A DNA stretch of 64,000 bases from NCBI RefSeq assembly GCF_016905005.1, contig NZ_JADIKC010000012.1, positions 1 to 64,000 on the forward strand, read 5' to 3'. Numbering within the stretch: the stretch's first letter is position 1; every line of letters starts with the position of its first letter. Below are positions 18,343-26,200 of this stretch, piece by piece. This DNA comes from Dyella kyungheensis (GTDB lineage: Bacteria > Pseudomonadota > Gammaproteobacteria > Xanthomonadales > Rhodanobacteraceae). Position numbers and translations under genes: made by a program. The notes beneath the pieces were generated by a model. The model searched no databases. It was not told the DNA's origin and saw only the letters and a list, made by a program, of their open reading frames with translations.

Positions 18343-19701
18343 ATGACCACACGCGTTGCCTTCGCCATCGCCGCAGCCCTTGCGCTGCCCACCGCCATGG
18401 CGGCCGAACCCGCCCAGACACCGCCCGATGTCACCGTGCTGCAGTGTGCGCACATGGTCGACACCGCCGCCGGCAAGCTGTTGGGCGAGACCACGTTGGT
18501 GATTGAAGGCAAGCAGGTCAAGGAGATCAAGGCCGGCTATGTGGATTACAGCTCCTACGCCAACGCCGCCAAGGCCTCCGGCGCGAGCTTCCTGTATCAG
18601 AAGTTCATCGACGGCACCTGCCTGCCAGGCCTGATCGACGCGCACACGCACCTGACCGGCGAGACCAGCCCGACCGGTTATACCGACCAGTTCCGCTGGA
18701 ACGTCGCCGATTACGCGGTGCGTTCCACCGTCTACGCACGCCGCACGCTGATGGCCGGCTTTACGGCCGTACGCAATCTGGGCGACGCCGCCAACGAATC
18801 GATCGCGCTGCGCAACGCCATCAACGCCGGCATCGTGCCGGGACCGCGCATCTTCACCGCCGGCAAGGCGATCGGCACCACCGGCGGCCATGCCGATCCC
18901 ACCGACGGCTACCGCATGGATCTGCAAGGCGATCCGGGCCCGAAGGACGGCATCCTCAACAGCGTCGACGATGCCTACAAGACGGTGCGCCAGCACTACA
19001 AGGATGGCGTCGACGTGATCAAGATCATGCCCTCCGGTGGCGTGCTCGACGAAAGCAGCAGCGCTGACAACGCGCAGATGACCATCGAGGAGATCAAGGC
19101 CGTGGTCACCGCGGCGCACGACTACGGCTTCACCGTGGCTGCGCACGCGCACGGTGCCGAAGCCATTCGCCGCGCGGTGCTCGCCGGCGTGGACTCCATC
19201 GAGCACGGCACCTTCATGAACGACGAGGACATGAAGCTGATGAAGGAACACGGCACCTGGTACGTGCCGACCATCATCGCCGGCAAGTACGTGCAGGAAA
19301 TGGCCGCCAAACCGGGCTATTACCCGCCGCAGGTCGCCGCCAAGGCACTGAAGGTCGGCCCTGTGATCCAGGCCACTGCCGGCAAGGCGTACAAGGCCGG
19401 CGTGAAGATCGCCTTCGGCACCGATGCGTCGGTCTACCCACACGGCCAGAACGCCAGGGAATTCGAATACATGGTGCAGGCCGGCATGCCCCCGATGTTC
19501 GTGCTGCAGGCGGCCACCACCCACGCCGCCGAACTGTTGCACAAGCAGAACGAACTGGGCCAGATCGCCGTGGGCCGCATGGCGGACATCATCGCCGTGC
19601 CCGGCAACCCGATCGAGGACATCACGGTGATGCAGAAGGTGAACTTCGTGATGAAGGGCGGCGTGATCTACAAGTCGGAAGTCAAGGAATTGGCGAACTA
19701 A
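18343..19701 (+). CDS. Secreted metal-dependent amidohydrolase (imidazolonepropionase/prolidase-like)
   Basis: 452 aa. The signal peptide (RVAFAIAAALALPTAMAAEP) directs export. GGGGAG lies 6 bases before the ATG. Metal ligands of the amidohydrolase barrel are visible: DAHTHLTGE (strand 1), VIKIMPSGGV (Lys to be carbamylated), VAAHAHG (strand 5), SIEHGTF (strand 6) and FGTDASVYPHG (strand 8 Asp). This subgroup contains dipeptidases cleaving Xaa-Pro, Xaa-Arg or Xaa-Lys and some lactonase-like enzymes; substrate cannot be fixed here. It is a single gene between plsB and the repeat cluster. The stop is followed by a perfect 9-bp hairpin of the repeat. Confidence 0.88.
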   Translation: MTTRVAFAIAAALALPTAMAAEPAQTPPDVTVLQCAHMVDTAAGKLLGETTLVIEGKQVKEIKAGYVDYSSYANAAKASGASFLYQKFIDGTCLPGLIDAHTHLTGETSPTGYTDQFRWNVADYAVRSTVYARRTLMAGFTAVRNLGDAANESIALRNAINAGIVPGPRIFTAGKAIGTTGGHADPTDGYRMDLQGDPGPKDGILNSVDDAYKTVRQHYKDGVDVIKIMPSGGVLDESSSADNAQMTIEEIKAVVTAAHDYGFTVAAHAHGAEAIRRAVLAGVDSIEHGTFMNDEDMKLMKEHGTWYVPTIIAGKYVQEMAAKPGYYPPQVAAKALKVGPVIQATAGKAYKAGVKIAFGTDASVYPHGQNAREFEYMVQAGMPPMFVLQAATTHAAELLHKQNELGQIAVGRMADIIAVPGNPIEDITVMQKVNFVMKGGVIYKSEVKELAN

Positions 19702-19778
19702 GCCTGCCTCTGGCGCCCTCTCCCTTCTTGGGAGAGGGCTGAGGTGAGGGGCCGTGCTCGCGGGAACGGGCGCGCTTT

Positions 19779-19860
19779 CTGTGGGAGCGCACTTGTGCGC
19801 GACTGCCACGCTTGGGTGTATCGCTCCGTAGGTTTGTCGCGCACAAGTGCGCTCCCACAG
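19779..19860. repeat. REP-like palindromic unit, copy 1
   Basis: Perfect 25-bp arms (CTGTGGGAGCGCACTTGTGC plus GCGAC, and its complement at 19836-19860) separated by 32 bases that include the complement of the family's ACGGAGCG core. It belongs to the family found at 25966, 26091, 31116, 50384, 54821 and 58677. Confidence 0.9.
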
Positions 19861-19963
19861 TAGCCCTGCAGTTCCCGGCTCCGGCTCCGGCTCTTAGCTC
19901 CGGCTCTTGGCCCTTGGGGTCCCCGTATGACGCGGCGGGTGGGTGGAGGAAAGCCCGAAGGGT

Positions 19964-20018
19964 GGCCCGCAGGGATGCGGGCCAGTTTTTCGCCAGGGCA
20001 GGATGCCCTGTCGAAAAA
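19964..20018. repeat. Two consecutive hairpins with GGA in the loop
   Basis: Hairpin one is GGCCCGCA-GGGA-TGCGGGCC (19964-19983). Hairpin two is TTTTTCG, a mismatch, CAGGGCA-GGA-TGCCCTG, then CGAAAAA (19986-20018). On the plus strand the loop contexts CAGGGATG and CAGGATG resemble the CsrA/RsmA recognition pattern. Whether the region is transcribed is not known. Confidence 0.6.
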
Positions 20019-20094
20019 CCCTGCAACCCACTCGCGCACCTGGAGGGCCGCAGGCCCGGAAGGCGCGTCATCCGGGGGGCCTTTTCTTGTGGTT

Positions 20095-20122
20095 ACTTTT
20101 CTTTGGGCAAGCAAAGAAAAGT
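20095..20122. repeat. Hairpin head of dispersed repeat, second copy
   Basis: Perfect 11-bp arms ACTTTTCTTTG and CAAAGAAAAGT around GGCAAG, identical to 110-137. It is followed by a divergent middle and the same tail as the copy near the left edge. Confidence 0.9.
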
Positions 20123-20409
20123 GACCCGGCCTTCCCGAAAAGGGGACTAGCTTTGCGTCGCCGGCAGGAGGACGGAAGCCCGCGGCAGGCGAGCCAGGTC
20201 GCCGTATCGCGACAACCCAGCGCAAAGTCACTGGATGACCAGCCATTCGGCTGTTTAAAAGCGCCTCCGGCGTGCGCCGGGATGACGAGCTAGGGAACGT
20301 TCCCGCGAGCACCCGCCCCTCACCCCAGCCCTCTCCCCGCAGGGGAAAGGGGGAAAAGCGCCGCGTCGCATACAACGAAGCCACGCCCTCAATCCGCTAC
20401 CATTACCCC

Positions 20410-21165
20410 ATGAACGACCAGCAGCCCAAGACCACCCATTTCGGTTTCCGCGACGTCCCTGTCGCCGACAAGCAAAAACTCGTCGGCCAGGTGTTTACTT
20501 CGGTCGCGAGCAGCTACGACCTGATGAACGACCTGATGTCGTTCGGCATCCATCGCCTGTGGAAGCGCCATTTCGTCGCCGTCAGCGGCGTACGCCGCGG
20601 CGATCGCGTGCTCGATCTGGCGGGCGGTACCGGCGATATTGCCGCGCTGCTCAAGCCGGTGGTGGGCGCCGAAGGCGAGATCATCGTGGGCGACATCAAT
20701 GCCGCCATGCTCGGCGTGGGTCGCGACCGCATGACCGATCGCGGCCTCGTTTCGGGCCTGCGCTGGACCCAGCTCAACGCCGAGTGCCTGCCGTTCCCGG
20801 ACAACAGCTTCGACGCCGTGACCATGGCCTTCGGCCTGCGCAACGTCACCGACAAGGACAAGGCGCTGGCCGACATCTGCCGCGTGCTCAAGCCGGGTGG
20901 CCGCACGCTGGTGCTGGAATTCTCGCGCGTGCAAAGCGAACTCTTCAGCAAGCTCTACGACTTCCATTCCTTCAAGGTGCTGCCCAAGCTCGGCCAGCTG
21001 TTCGCGGGCGATGCCGACAGCTACCAATATCTTGCCGAGTCGATCCGCAAGCATCCCGATCAGCAGACGCTGAAGGGCATGATGGAACGCGCCGGCTTCG
21101 GCCGCGTCGATGTGCGCAACCTAAGCAACGGCATCGTCGCCATCCATCGCGGCTACAAGTTCTGA
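20410..21165 (+). CDS. ubiE: Ubiquinone/menaquinone methyltransferase UbiE
   Basis: 251 aa, the usual family length. It C-methylates 2-polyprenyl-6-methoxy-1,4-benzoquinol (and demethylmenaquinol) with S-adenosylmethionine in respiratory quinone synthesis. The family opening [10 protein letters not shown] is present, then [20 protein letters not shown], the SAM-binding motif [12 protein letters not shown] (about residues 72-83), the acidic ribose contact [22 protein letters not shown] and the C-terminal [12 protein letters not shown]. The start is [13 protein letters not shown] at 20410; earlier in-frame codons lie in the repeat and are not used by the family. Confidence 0.96.
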   Translation: MNDQQPKTTHFGFRDVPVADKQKLVGQVFTSVASSYDLMNDLMSFGIHRLWKRHFVAVSGVRRGDRVLDLAGGTGDIAALLKPVVGAEGEIIVGDINAAMLGVGRDRMTDRGLVSGLRWTQLNAECLPFPDNSFDAVTMAFGLRNVTDKDKALADICRVLKPGGRTLVLEFSRVQSELFSKLYDFHSFKVLPKLGQLFAGDADSYQYLAESIRKHPDQQTLKGMMERAGFGRVDVRNLSNGIVAIHRGYKF

Positions 21166-21245
21166 TGTCTGCCGCAGCCGCCATGCCTGCATGGACGGCT
21201 GCCACAGCGTGCTCGCGCGCAGCACTCTAGCCGCACGACCACACC

Positions 21246-21905
21246 ATGACGCAACCCTATCGCCCACTCGCCCTGTTCGCCGCCCTGCTCGGCGGGTTCG
21301 GGCTGGCACTGCAGCTGTGGTTTTCGATCCGGATGACGGAAGCGAACGGCGGCACCGTGCTGGCGGGCGTGTGGCTGTTCCTCGGCTTCTACACCATCCT
21401 CAGCAACCTGCTGGTGGTCGGCGTACTCAGCGCGGCGGCAACGGGTTCGCGCGGCCCGCTCGGAATATTCCTCACCCGGCCCAGCGTGCAGACGGCGGCG
21501 GCGATGAGCATCGTGATCGTCAGCGCGATCTACAACGTGATGCTGCGCCAGTTGTGGAGTCCGTCCGGCTGGTTGCTGGTGGCCGACGTGATCGTGCACG
21601 ACGCGATGCCGCTGCTCTACCTCGTGTACTGGTGGCTGGCCGTGCCCAAGGGCGCGCTACGCTGGTCGCAGGCGCTCGTGTGGCAGAGCTACCCGGCGGG
21701 CTATTTCCTCTATGTGCTGCTGCGTGGCGCGGCGAACGGCTGGTATCCCTATCCGTTTCTCGACGTGCGCGCGCTGGGTTACCTGCAGGTGCTGCTCGAT
21801 GCGATCGGCGTACTGGCGGCCTTCATCGTGGTCGCTCTGCTGCTGGTGGCACTGGGACGATGGCAGGCGCGCCGACGGGCGCCTGCCGTTGCCGACATCG
21901 CCTGA
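21246..21905 (+). CDS. Pr6Pr family membrane protein
   Basis: 219 aa with six hydrophobic segments: residues about 8-26, 40-62, 78-98, 104-126, 140-160 and 180-205. Motifs FLGFYTILSNLLVV, IVSAIYNVMLRQLW and VHDAMPLLYLVYW match the Pr6Pr (predicted six-transmembrane) family, related to eukaryotic FAR-17a/AIG1 hydrolases. The conserved T-x-x-S-N and the later H (VHDAMP) are the positions used for catalysis in eukaryotic relatives; whether this bacterial protein is a hydrolase is inference. Its stop is directly next to the stop of the convergent GST gene (zero gap). Confidence 0.8.
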   Translation: MTQPYRPLALFAALLGGFGLALQLWFSIRMTEANGGTVLAGVWLFLGFYTILSNLLVVGVLSAAATGSRGPLGIFLTRPSVQTAAAMSIVIVSAIYNVMLRQLWSPSGWLLVADVIVHDAMPLLYLVYWWLAVPKGALRWSQALVWQSYPAGYFLYVLLRGAANGWYPYPFLDVRALGYLQVLLDAIGVLAAFIVVALLLVALGRWQARRRAPAVADIA

Positions 21906-22589
21906 TCAGGCGACGCGAAGGTCTTCGACCACTTCACCGTACTGCTGCACTTCCGCCTCATGCGCGCGGTCGCGCCAGGGCTCGGCCAGCGCATCGACAT
22001 ACCATTGGCGCATCGCCGGCAGCTCCAGCATGCGTTGCACATACGCTGTTGCCGCACCTTGCAGGGGAAGGTCATAGGTCTGGACGCGGAACACCACTGG
22101 CGCAAAGAACGCGTCGACGGCCGTGAACGCATCGCCCGCGAGGAACGGACCGCCAAAGCGCGACAGGCCTTCGTTCCACAGTTCATTGATGCGGGCGACA
22201 TCCGCCTTCAGCGCCGGGTTGAACTCATGCAAGCGCACGCGCACACCGCAGCTCATGCCGCACACGTTGCGCAGCGTGGCGAAACCCGCATGCATTTCGG
22301 CCGACGCGCAACGTGCCCAGGTGCGCGCAGCGGATTCGGATGGCCAGACGCCGGCGTGGCGTTCGGCGAGATACTCCATGATCGCCAGCGAATCCCACAC
22401 GACGCTGTCGCCGTCATGCAGGCACGGCACGCGCCCGTTCGGCGAGAACAGGCGAAAGGCATCCCAGTTGGAGCCCTCGCCGAACACGTGAAGCTGTTCA
22501 TCGAACGGGATGCCCAGCTGGGTCATCAGGACCCAGGGACGCAACGACCACGACGAGTAATGCTTGTTGGCGATGTAAAGCGTGGTCAC
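21906..22589 (-). CDS. Glutathione S-transferase family protein
   Basis: 227 aa, cytosolic. The N-terminal thioredoxin-like domain starts TTLYIANKHYSSWSLRPWVL, with Ser residues at the catalytic N-cap and the cis-Pro segment NGRVPCLHDGDSVVWDSLAIMEYLAE (about 51-76) that binds glutathione's gamma-glutamyl group. An all-helical C-terminal domain includes GDAFTAVDAFFAPVVFRV, the N-capping box region. YSSWS is typical of a bacterial GST group near maleylacetoacetate isomerase/YfcF types; the substrate is unknown. It is the last gene of a three-gene run with the cupin and EamA genes (gap of 19 bp). Confidence 0.9.
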   Translation of the reverse strand: MTTLYIANKHYSSWSLRPWVLMTQLGIPFDEQLHVFGEGSNWDAFRLFSPNGRVPCLHDGDSVVWDSLAIMEYLAERHAGVWPSESAARTWARCASAEMHAGFATLRNVCGMSCGVRVRLHEFNPALKADVARINELWNEGLSRFGGPFLAGDAFTAVDAFFAPVVFRVQTYDLPLQGAATAYVQRMLELPAMRQWYVDALAEPWRDRAHEAEVQQYGEVVEDLRVA

Positions 22590-22608
22590 GGCCGCTCCGC
22601 TGTGGCGA

Positions 22609-22905
22609 TCAGGTGTCGATGATCAACAGCGTACCGCGACTGCCGCCCTCCACGCTGTGCGGCAGCCCTGCCGGAACCACGTACAACTCGCCCGCCTGCA
22701 CAGGCAGCACCTGGCCGCGAATGCCAAGCAGCATCACGCCATCGAGCACGAGCAGGGCTTCGTCGTACTCGTGGACTTCTTCCGGGTAAGCCGCATCGTC
22801 CATGCGCAGCAGCTTCAGGCGTGCATCGCCGAACCGGGCCAGCACGCTCGACGACCACGCTTCCGGCAACTGTGCGGCAACGTCGACCAGACGGATCGGC
22901 ATCAT
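22609..22905 (-). CDS. Small single-domain cupin protein
   Basis: 98 aa from the ATG at 22905, just 4 bases after the stop of the upstream EamA gene; a second ATG follows immediately. The sequence has the cupin beta-barrel pattern: PEEVHEYDEALLVLDGVMLL (motif 1, with H and the acidic residue) and AGELYVVPAGLPHSVEG (motif 2, with H). These residues would hold a metal. The substrate or ligand is unknown; small cupins of this size often have sugar-isomerase or binding roles. Position inside the EamA-cupin-GST run implies co-transcription. Confidence 0.8.
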   Translation of the reverse strand: MMPIRLVDVAAQLPEAWSSSVLARFGDARLKLLRMDDAAYPEEVHEYDEALLVLDGVMLLGIRGQVLPVQAGELYVVPAGLPHSVEGGSRGTLLIIDT

Positions 22906-22909
22906 GGGC

Positions 22910-23830
22910 TCAGTGCTGCTTGGCTGGCGAGCCGACGACCGGCGCAGGCGACGCGGCGCGGCGACGTGCATTGGCAAGCACCACGCCACCGACGGTGATC
23001 ACGCCACCCACCAGGGTAAGCAGCGTCGGCCGTTCGCCCAGCCAGACCCAGCCGATCAACACGGCGATGGGCGGCGAGAAATAGATGAAGCTGCTCACCT
23101 GCGAGGCTGGGGCGCGCTGCAACGCGGCGTTCCATGCGATGTAGCCGACGAAGGTGGGAGCGATGCCCAGCCACAGCAGCGCGCCGATGTGCGACGCCTG
23201 CGCGTGCATCAGCGCCTGCGGCAGATGCAGGCCAAACGGCAGGGCGGCCAACGTGCCGGCAAAGAAGGTGAAACCGGTGACGCCCAGCATGCTGTTGCGG
23301 GTGAACAACGGCTTCTGGAACACGAAGAAGATCGAGCAGGCCACCACGCTCACCAACACCAGCGCAGCCATCGGTTCGATCTTCACATCCTTGCCGCTGG
23401 TGAGCACCACCAGCACCACGCCGACCAGCGCGATGGCCAGACCGGTCAGCGTGCGCGGCGACAACCGCTCACGCAGCCAGATGGCCGACAGGGCGGCCGT
23501 CGTCGCGGGTACCAGTGAGATCAGGATCGCCGCGGTGCCGCTGGCCACGCGGGTTTCGGCCGTGTTGAGGCACAAGTGGTACACGGTGAGGCCGATCACG
23601 CCGAGCAGCGTCAGTTGTGGCCAGTCGCGGCGCGCCGGCAGCGGCACCTTCTTCACCAGCAACAGAAGAGCGAAACACAGCGAGCCGATGGCCAGGCGCG
23701 CCAGCGCCACTTCGCCGGGGGTGAACGATGCCAGCGCATAGGCGATCGCCGCATAGGCCGACGACCAGGTGAGCAGGGCAATACCGATGAAAGCGAGCGC
23801 GCGCCCGTCGAGGCGATCCGGGGTAGGCAT
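22910..23830 (-). CDS. EamA/DMT family inner-membrane transporter
   Basis: 306 aa with ten hydrophobic segments arranged as two EamA repeats: the first from FIGIALLTWSSAYAAIAYAL to LTGLAIALVGVVLVVLTSG, the second from LVLVSVVACSIFFVFQKPL to LLTLVGGVITVGGVVLANA. The family moves small metabolites such as amino acids or purines, often as export. The start MPTPDRLDGR at 23830 is chosen for family fit; another ATG at 23863 is possible. The divergent Lrp-type regulator at 23934 is a likely controller, as Lrp/AsnC proteins often control adjacent amino-acid exporters. The cupin and GST genes follow. Confidence 0.87.
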   Translation of the reverse strand: MPTPDRLDGRALAFIGIALLTWSSAYAAIAYALASFTPGEVALARLAIGSLCFALLLLVKKVPLPARRDWPQLTLLGVIGLTVYHLCLNTAETRVASGTAAILISLVPATTAALSAIWLRERLSPRTLTGLAIALVGVVLVVLTSGKDVKIEPMAALVLVSVVACSIFFVFQKPLFTRNSMLGVTGFTFFAGTLAALPFGLHLPQALMHAQASHIGALLWLGIAPTFVGYIAWNAALQRAPASQVSSFIYFSPPIAVLIGWVWLGERPTLLTLVGGVITVGGVVLANARRRAASPAPVVGSPAKQH

Positions 23831-23933
23831 GGGAACGGTTTTCCGGTGGGGAATGTTGCGCATCGTAAGATCCGGCGCGTTTCGCTTGAATGATGAATCA
23901 GCGTAGGATGCAGATGTTTCGCCAACGATCGAA

Positions 23934-24449
23934 ATGTCCATGAACGCACTCACCTTTGAATCGAAACCGATTTGGGACGCTACGGATTGGCTGCTGCTGG
24001 AGGCCCTCCAGCACGATGCCCGCCTGGGTTACGCCGAGCTGGGACGCAAGGTGAAACTGTCCGCACCGGCCGTGGCCGAGCGGGTGAAGCGGCTGGAGGA
24101 AGCCGGCGTGATCTCCGGTTACCGGGCCGTGGTGAACCCGCGCAAGCTCGGTTACGAGATCGACGCGATGATCCGCCTGCGCTGCGATGGCGGCATCTGC
24201 GCCCGCGTGGGCGTGCTGGTGGCGGACATCCCGGAAGTGCTCGATTGCCGTCGCCTGGCCGGCGAGGACTCGGCCCTGCTGCGGGTGGTGGCGATGTCCA
24301 TCCAGCATCTGGAAACCGTGCTGGACCGCCTGCTGAAGATCCATCCCAGCATCAGCACCACCACCCTGGTGGTCCTGCAGACGCCGCACGAGAACCGGCC
24401 GCTCACCCGCACCATGTGGAATGCTGCGCGGGCACTGTTCGACGACTGA
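23934..24449 (+). CDS. Lrp/AsnC family transcriptional regulator
   Basis: 171 aa. An N-terminal winged helix-turn-helix (WLLLEALQHDARLGYAELGR, then KLSAPAVAERVKRLEEAGVISGYRAVV) is followed by a RAM-type alpha/beta ligand domain (about 75-155: GYEIDAMIRLRC, VLDCRRLAGEDSALLRVVA, IHPSISTTTLVVLQTP). Such regulators form octamers and sense amino acids. It is divergent from the EamA-cupin-GST operon, with about 100 bp between starts, so it probably regulates that operon and itself. The effector cannot be told. Confidence 0.92.
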   Translation: MSMNALTFESKPIWDATDWLLLEALQHDARLGYAELGRKVKLSAPAVAERVKRLEEAGVISGYRAVVNPRKLGYEIDAMIRLRCDGGICARVGVLVADIPEVLDCRRLAGEDSALLRVVAMSIQHLETVLDRLLKIHPSISTTTLVVLQTPHENRPLTRTMWNAARALFDD

Positions 24450-24486
24450 TCTTCGTTTCCAGGCCAGACGCGCAAGCCATCTCGGC

Positions 24487-25938
24487 ATGCATCTTGCCTC
24501 ACTGGGGGATACCGTCAGCATCGAGCCAGCCGTAGCCGTCCAGACGCCCATGGAAACCGCCCTGCTCAACAAGATCATGGATCTGATGTGGGACGCCATC
24601 TGTGTCGTGGACACGGAGGGGCGCTATGTTTTCGTCAGCGCCTCGTACGAGCGCATCTTCGGCTACACGCCGGAGGAAGTGCTGGGCCGGCGGATGATCG
24701 AACTGGTGCATCCGGACGACCGCGAAACCACCATGGCGGTGGCGGCGGCGATCATGGAGGGCCAGCCGCAGTCGCACTTCCAGAACCGCTACATCCGCAA
24801 GGACGGCTCGGTGGTGCACATCATGTGGTCGGCGCGCTGGTCCGAGGCCGACCAGGTGCGCATTGCGGTGGCGCGCGACATCACCGCGCTCAAACGCGCC
24901 GAATCGATGACCGCGGCGCTGCACGCCATTTCCGAAGCGGCGCACATGGCAGACAACCTGCCGGCGCTGTATGGAGAAATCCATCGCATCGTGGGTACGC
25001 TGCTGCCGGCGAACAATTTCTTCGTGGCGCTATACAACCCGTTGCACGGCGAGTTGAGCTTTCCCTACTTCGTCGACGAACGCGACAGCGCGCCGCCCAC
25101 GCAGAGCCTCGATGCCGGCTCGCTGACCGCACAGCTCATCCGCAGCGGGCAGGCCTTGCTGGTTACACCGGGCGCGCCGTCCGATCCATCGCTGCCCGTG
25201 ATCGGCAGTGATGCGCTGCACTGGCTGGGCGTACCGTTGTGCTCGCAGGGCTGCACGGTTGGTGCACTGGTGGTGCAGAGTTACGACGATGCCACGCGCT
25301 ACACCGAGAGCGATAAGGAACTGCTGCAGTTCGTGTCCACCCAGGTGGCCGCCGCCATCGAGCGCAAGCAGGCGGAAGCCCGGCTTCACCATATTGCGCG
25401 CCACGATCCGCTCACCGATCTGGCCAACCGCGACCTGTTCCACCAGCAATTCGAGGCAGCGCTGGAGAACGTGTCGCGCTTCGGCGGCAATCTCGCGTTG
25501 CTTTATATCGACCTGGACAAGTTCAAGCAGGTGAACGACCGCTACGGTCACCACACCGGCGACCTGCTGTTGTGCGAAGTGGCGCAGCGCATCCGTGGCC
25601 ACCTGCGCGAAGGCGATGTGGTGGGCCGCATGGGTGGCGACGAATTCGTGGTGCTGCTGTGCCGGCTGCAATCGGTGGCCGACAGCGTCCAGGTGGCGGA
25701 AAAACTGCGGGCCGCGATCAACCGGCCATTCGAGCTGGCCGACCGCACATTGCACGCATCGACCAGCGTGGGCGTAGCGACCTATCCGCTGCATGGGCAC
25801 TCGTCGCGCGACCTCACCCGTGCGGCCGACGCGGCGATGTACCAGGTCAAGCAAGATGGCGGCAATCGCGTGCGCGTGGCGATGCCTGCCGATCAGGCTG
25901 AGGACGGCGAGCGCTCTGGCTCGGGTTCACCGCACTGA
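24487..25938 (+). CDS. PAS-GAF-GGDEF diguanylate cyclase
   Basis: 483 aa from the ATG at 24487 (an ATG at 24550 is also possible). Order: PAS with PAC (about residues 25-140: WDAICVVDTEGRYVFVSASY, RKDGSVVHIMWSARW), GAF (about 150-305: HAISEAAHM to TQVAAAIERKQ), then GGDEF (about 320-475). The active-site loop is intact: GRMGGDEFVVLL. The inhibitory RxxD (REGD) stands five residues before GGDEF, so product inhibition is expected. There is no signal peptide or membrane segment. It should make cyclic di-GMP in the cytosol in response to an unknown signal. It follows the Lrp gene closely. No EAL domain. Confidence 0.93.
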   Translation: MHLASLGDTVSIEPAVAVQTPMETALLNKIMDLMWDAICVVDTEGRYVFVSASYERIFGYTPEEVLGRRMIELVHPDDRETTMAVAAAIMEGQPQSHFQNRYIRKDGSVVHIMWSARWSEADQVRIAVARDITALKRAESMTAALHAISEAAHMADNLPALYGEIHRIVGTLLPANNFFVALYNPLHGELSFPYFVDERDSAPPTQSLDAGSLTAQLIRSGQALLVTPGAPSDPSLPVIGSDALHWLGVPLCSQGCTVGALVVQSYDDATRYTESDKELLQFVSTQVAAAIERKQAEARLHHIARHDPLTDLANRDLFHQQFEAALENVSRFGGNLALLYIDLDKFKQVNDRYGHHTGDLLLCEVAQRIRGHLREGDVVGRMGGDEFVVLLCRLQSVADSVQVAEKLRAAINRPFELADRTLHASTSVGVATYPLHGHSSRDLTRAADAAMYQVKQDGGNRVRVAMPADQAEDGERSGSGSPH

Positions 25939-25965
25939 GATGCCCTAGAGCAGCCGGCTATCTGG

Positions 25966-26046
25966 TGTGGGAGCGCACCCTGTGCGCGACAACCTGACGG
26001 AGCGAGGACGGCGAGGCGCCTGTCGCGCACAGGGTGCGCTCCCACA
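25966..26046. repeat. REP-like palindromic unit, copy 2
   Basis: Perfect 26-bp arms (TGTGGGAGCGCACCCTGTGC plus GCGACA, and its complement at 26021-26046). The 29-base centre begins ACCTGACGGAGCG. It stands head-to-tail with copy 3, 44 bp away, together filling the gap between the cyclase and the NagX-like gene. Confidence 0.9.
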
Positions 26047-26090
26047 GAGGGCGTCTTCGTTTTTTGGGTACTTGATCCGCTGCTGCTAAC

Positions 26091-26169
26091 TGTGGGAGCG
26101 CACTTGTGCGCGACAACCTGACGGAGCGGCGCACCGGACGTTGCTGTCGCGCGCAAGCGCGCTCCCACA
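26091..26169. repeat. REP-like palindromic unit, copy 3
   Basis: 25-bp arms with two mismatches, both G-T compatible. The spacer carries ACCTGACGGAGCG as in copy 2. An A-run follows (26168-26174), so read on the minus strand the hairpin is preceded, not followed, by Ts. It begins 31 bp from the 3' end of the NagX-like gene. Confidence 0.85.
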
Positions 26170-26200
26170 AAAAAGAAAACGTCGGCACGCGCCCGCCAGT

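Larger units (their letters stand above)
19716..20365. repeat. Composite repeat cluster of about 650 bp
   Basis: The gap between the amidohydrolase and ubiE genes is filled by repeats. Its left end (CCCTCTCCC hairpin, then GAGAGGGCTGAGGTGAGGGG and GCTCGCGGGAACG) is an inverted copy of its right end (CGTTCCCGCGAGCACCCG, then CCCTCACCCCAGCCCTCTCC). Inside lie a palindromic REP unit (19779-19860), GGA-loop hairpins (19964-20018) and the hairpin head that is also found at 110-137 (20095-20122). The right part, 20095-20365, repeats the element at 110-305. I see no convincing gene in it. Confidence 0.8.

Noticed and set aside
19722-19738. Hairpin after the amidohydrolase gene as an intrinsic terminator
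   Set aside because: The stem is perfect but no T-run follows on either strand, and the sequence belongs to the repeat.
19812-20293. Several 65-130 codon frames in the repeat cluster
   Set aside because: They overlap one another on both strands within hairpin-rich repeats and lack ribosome sites.
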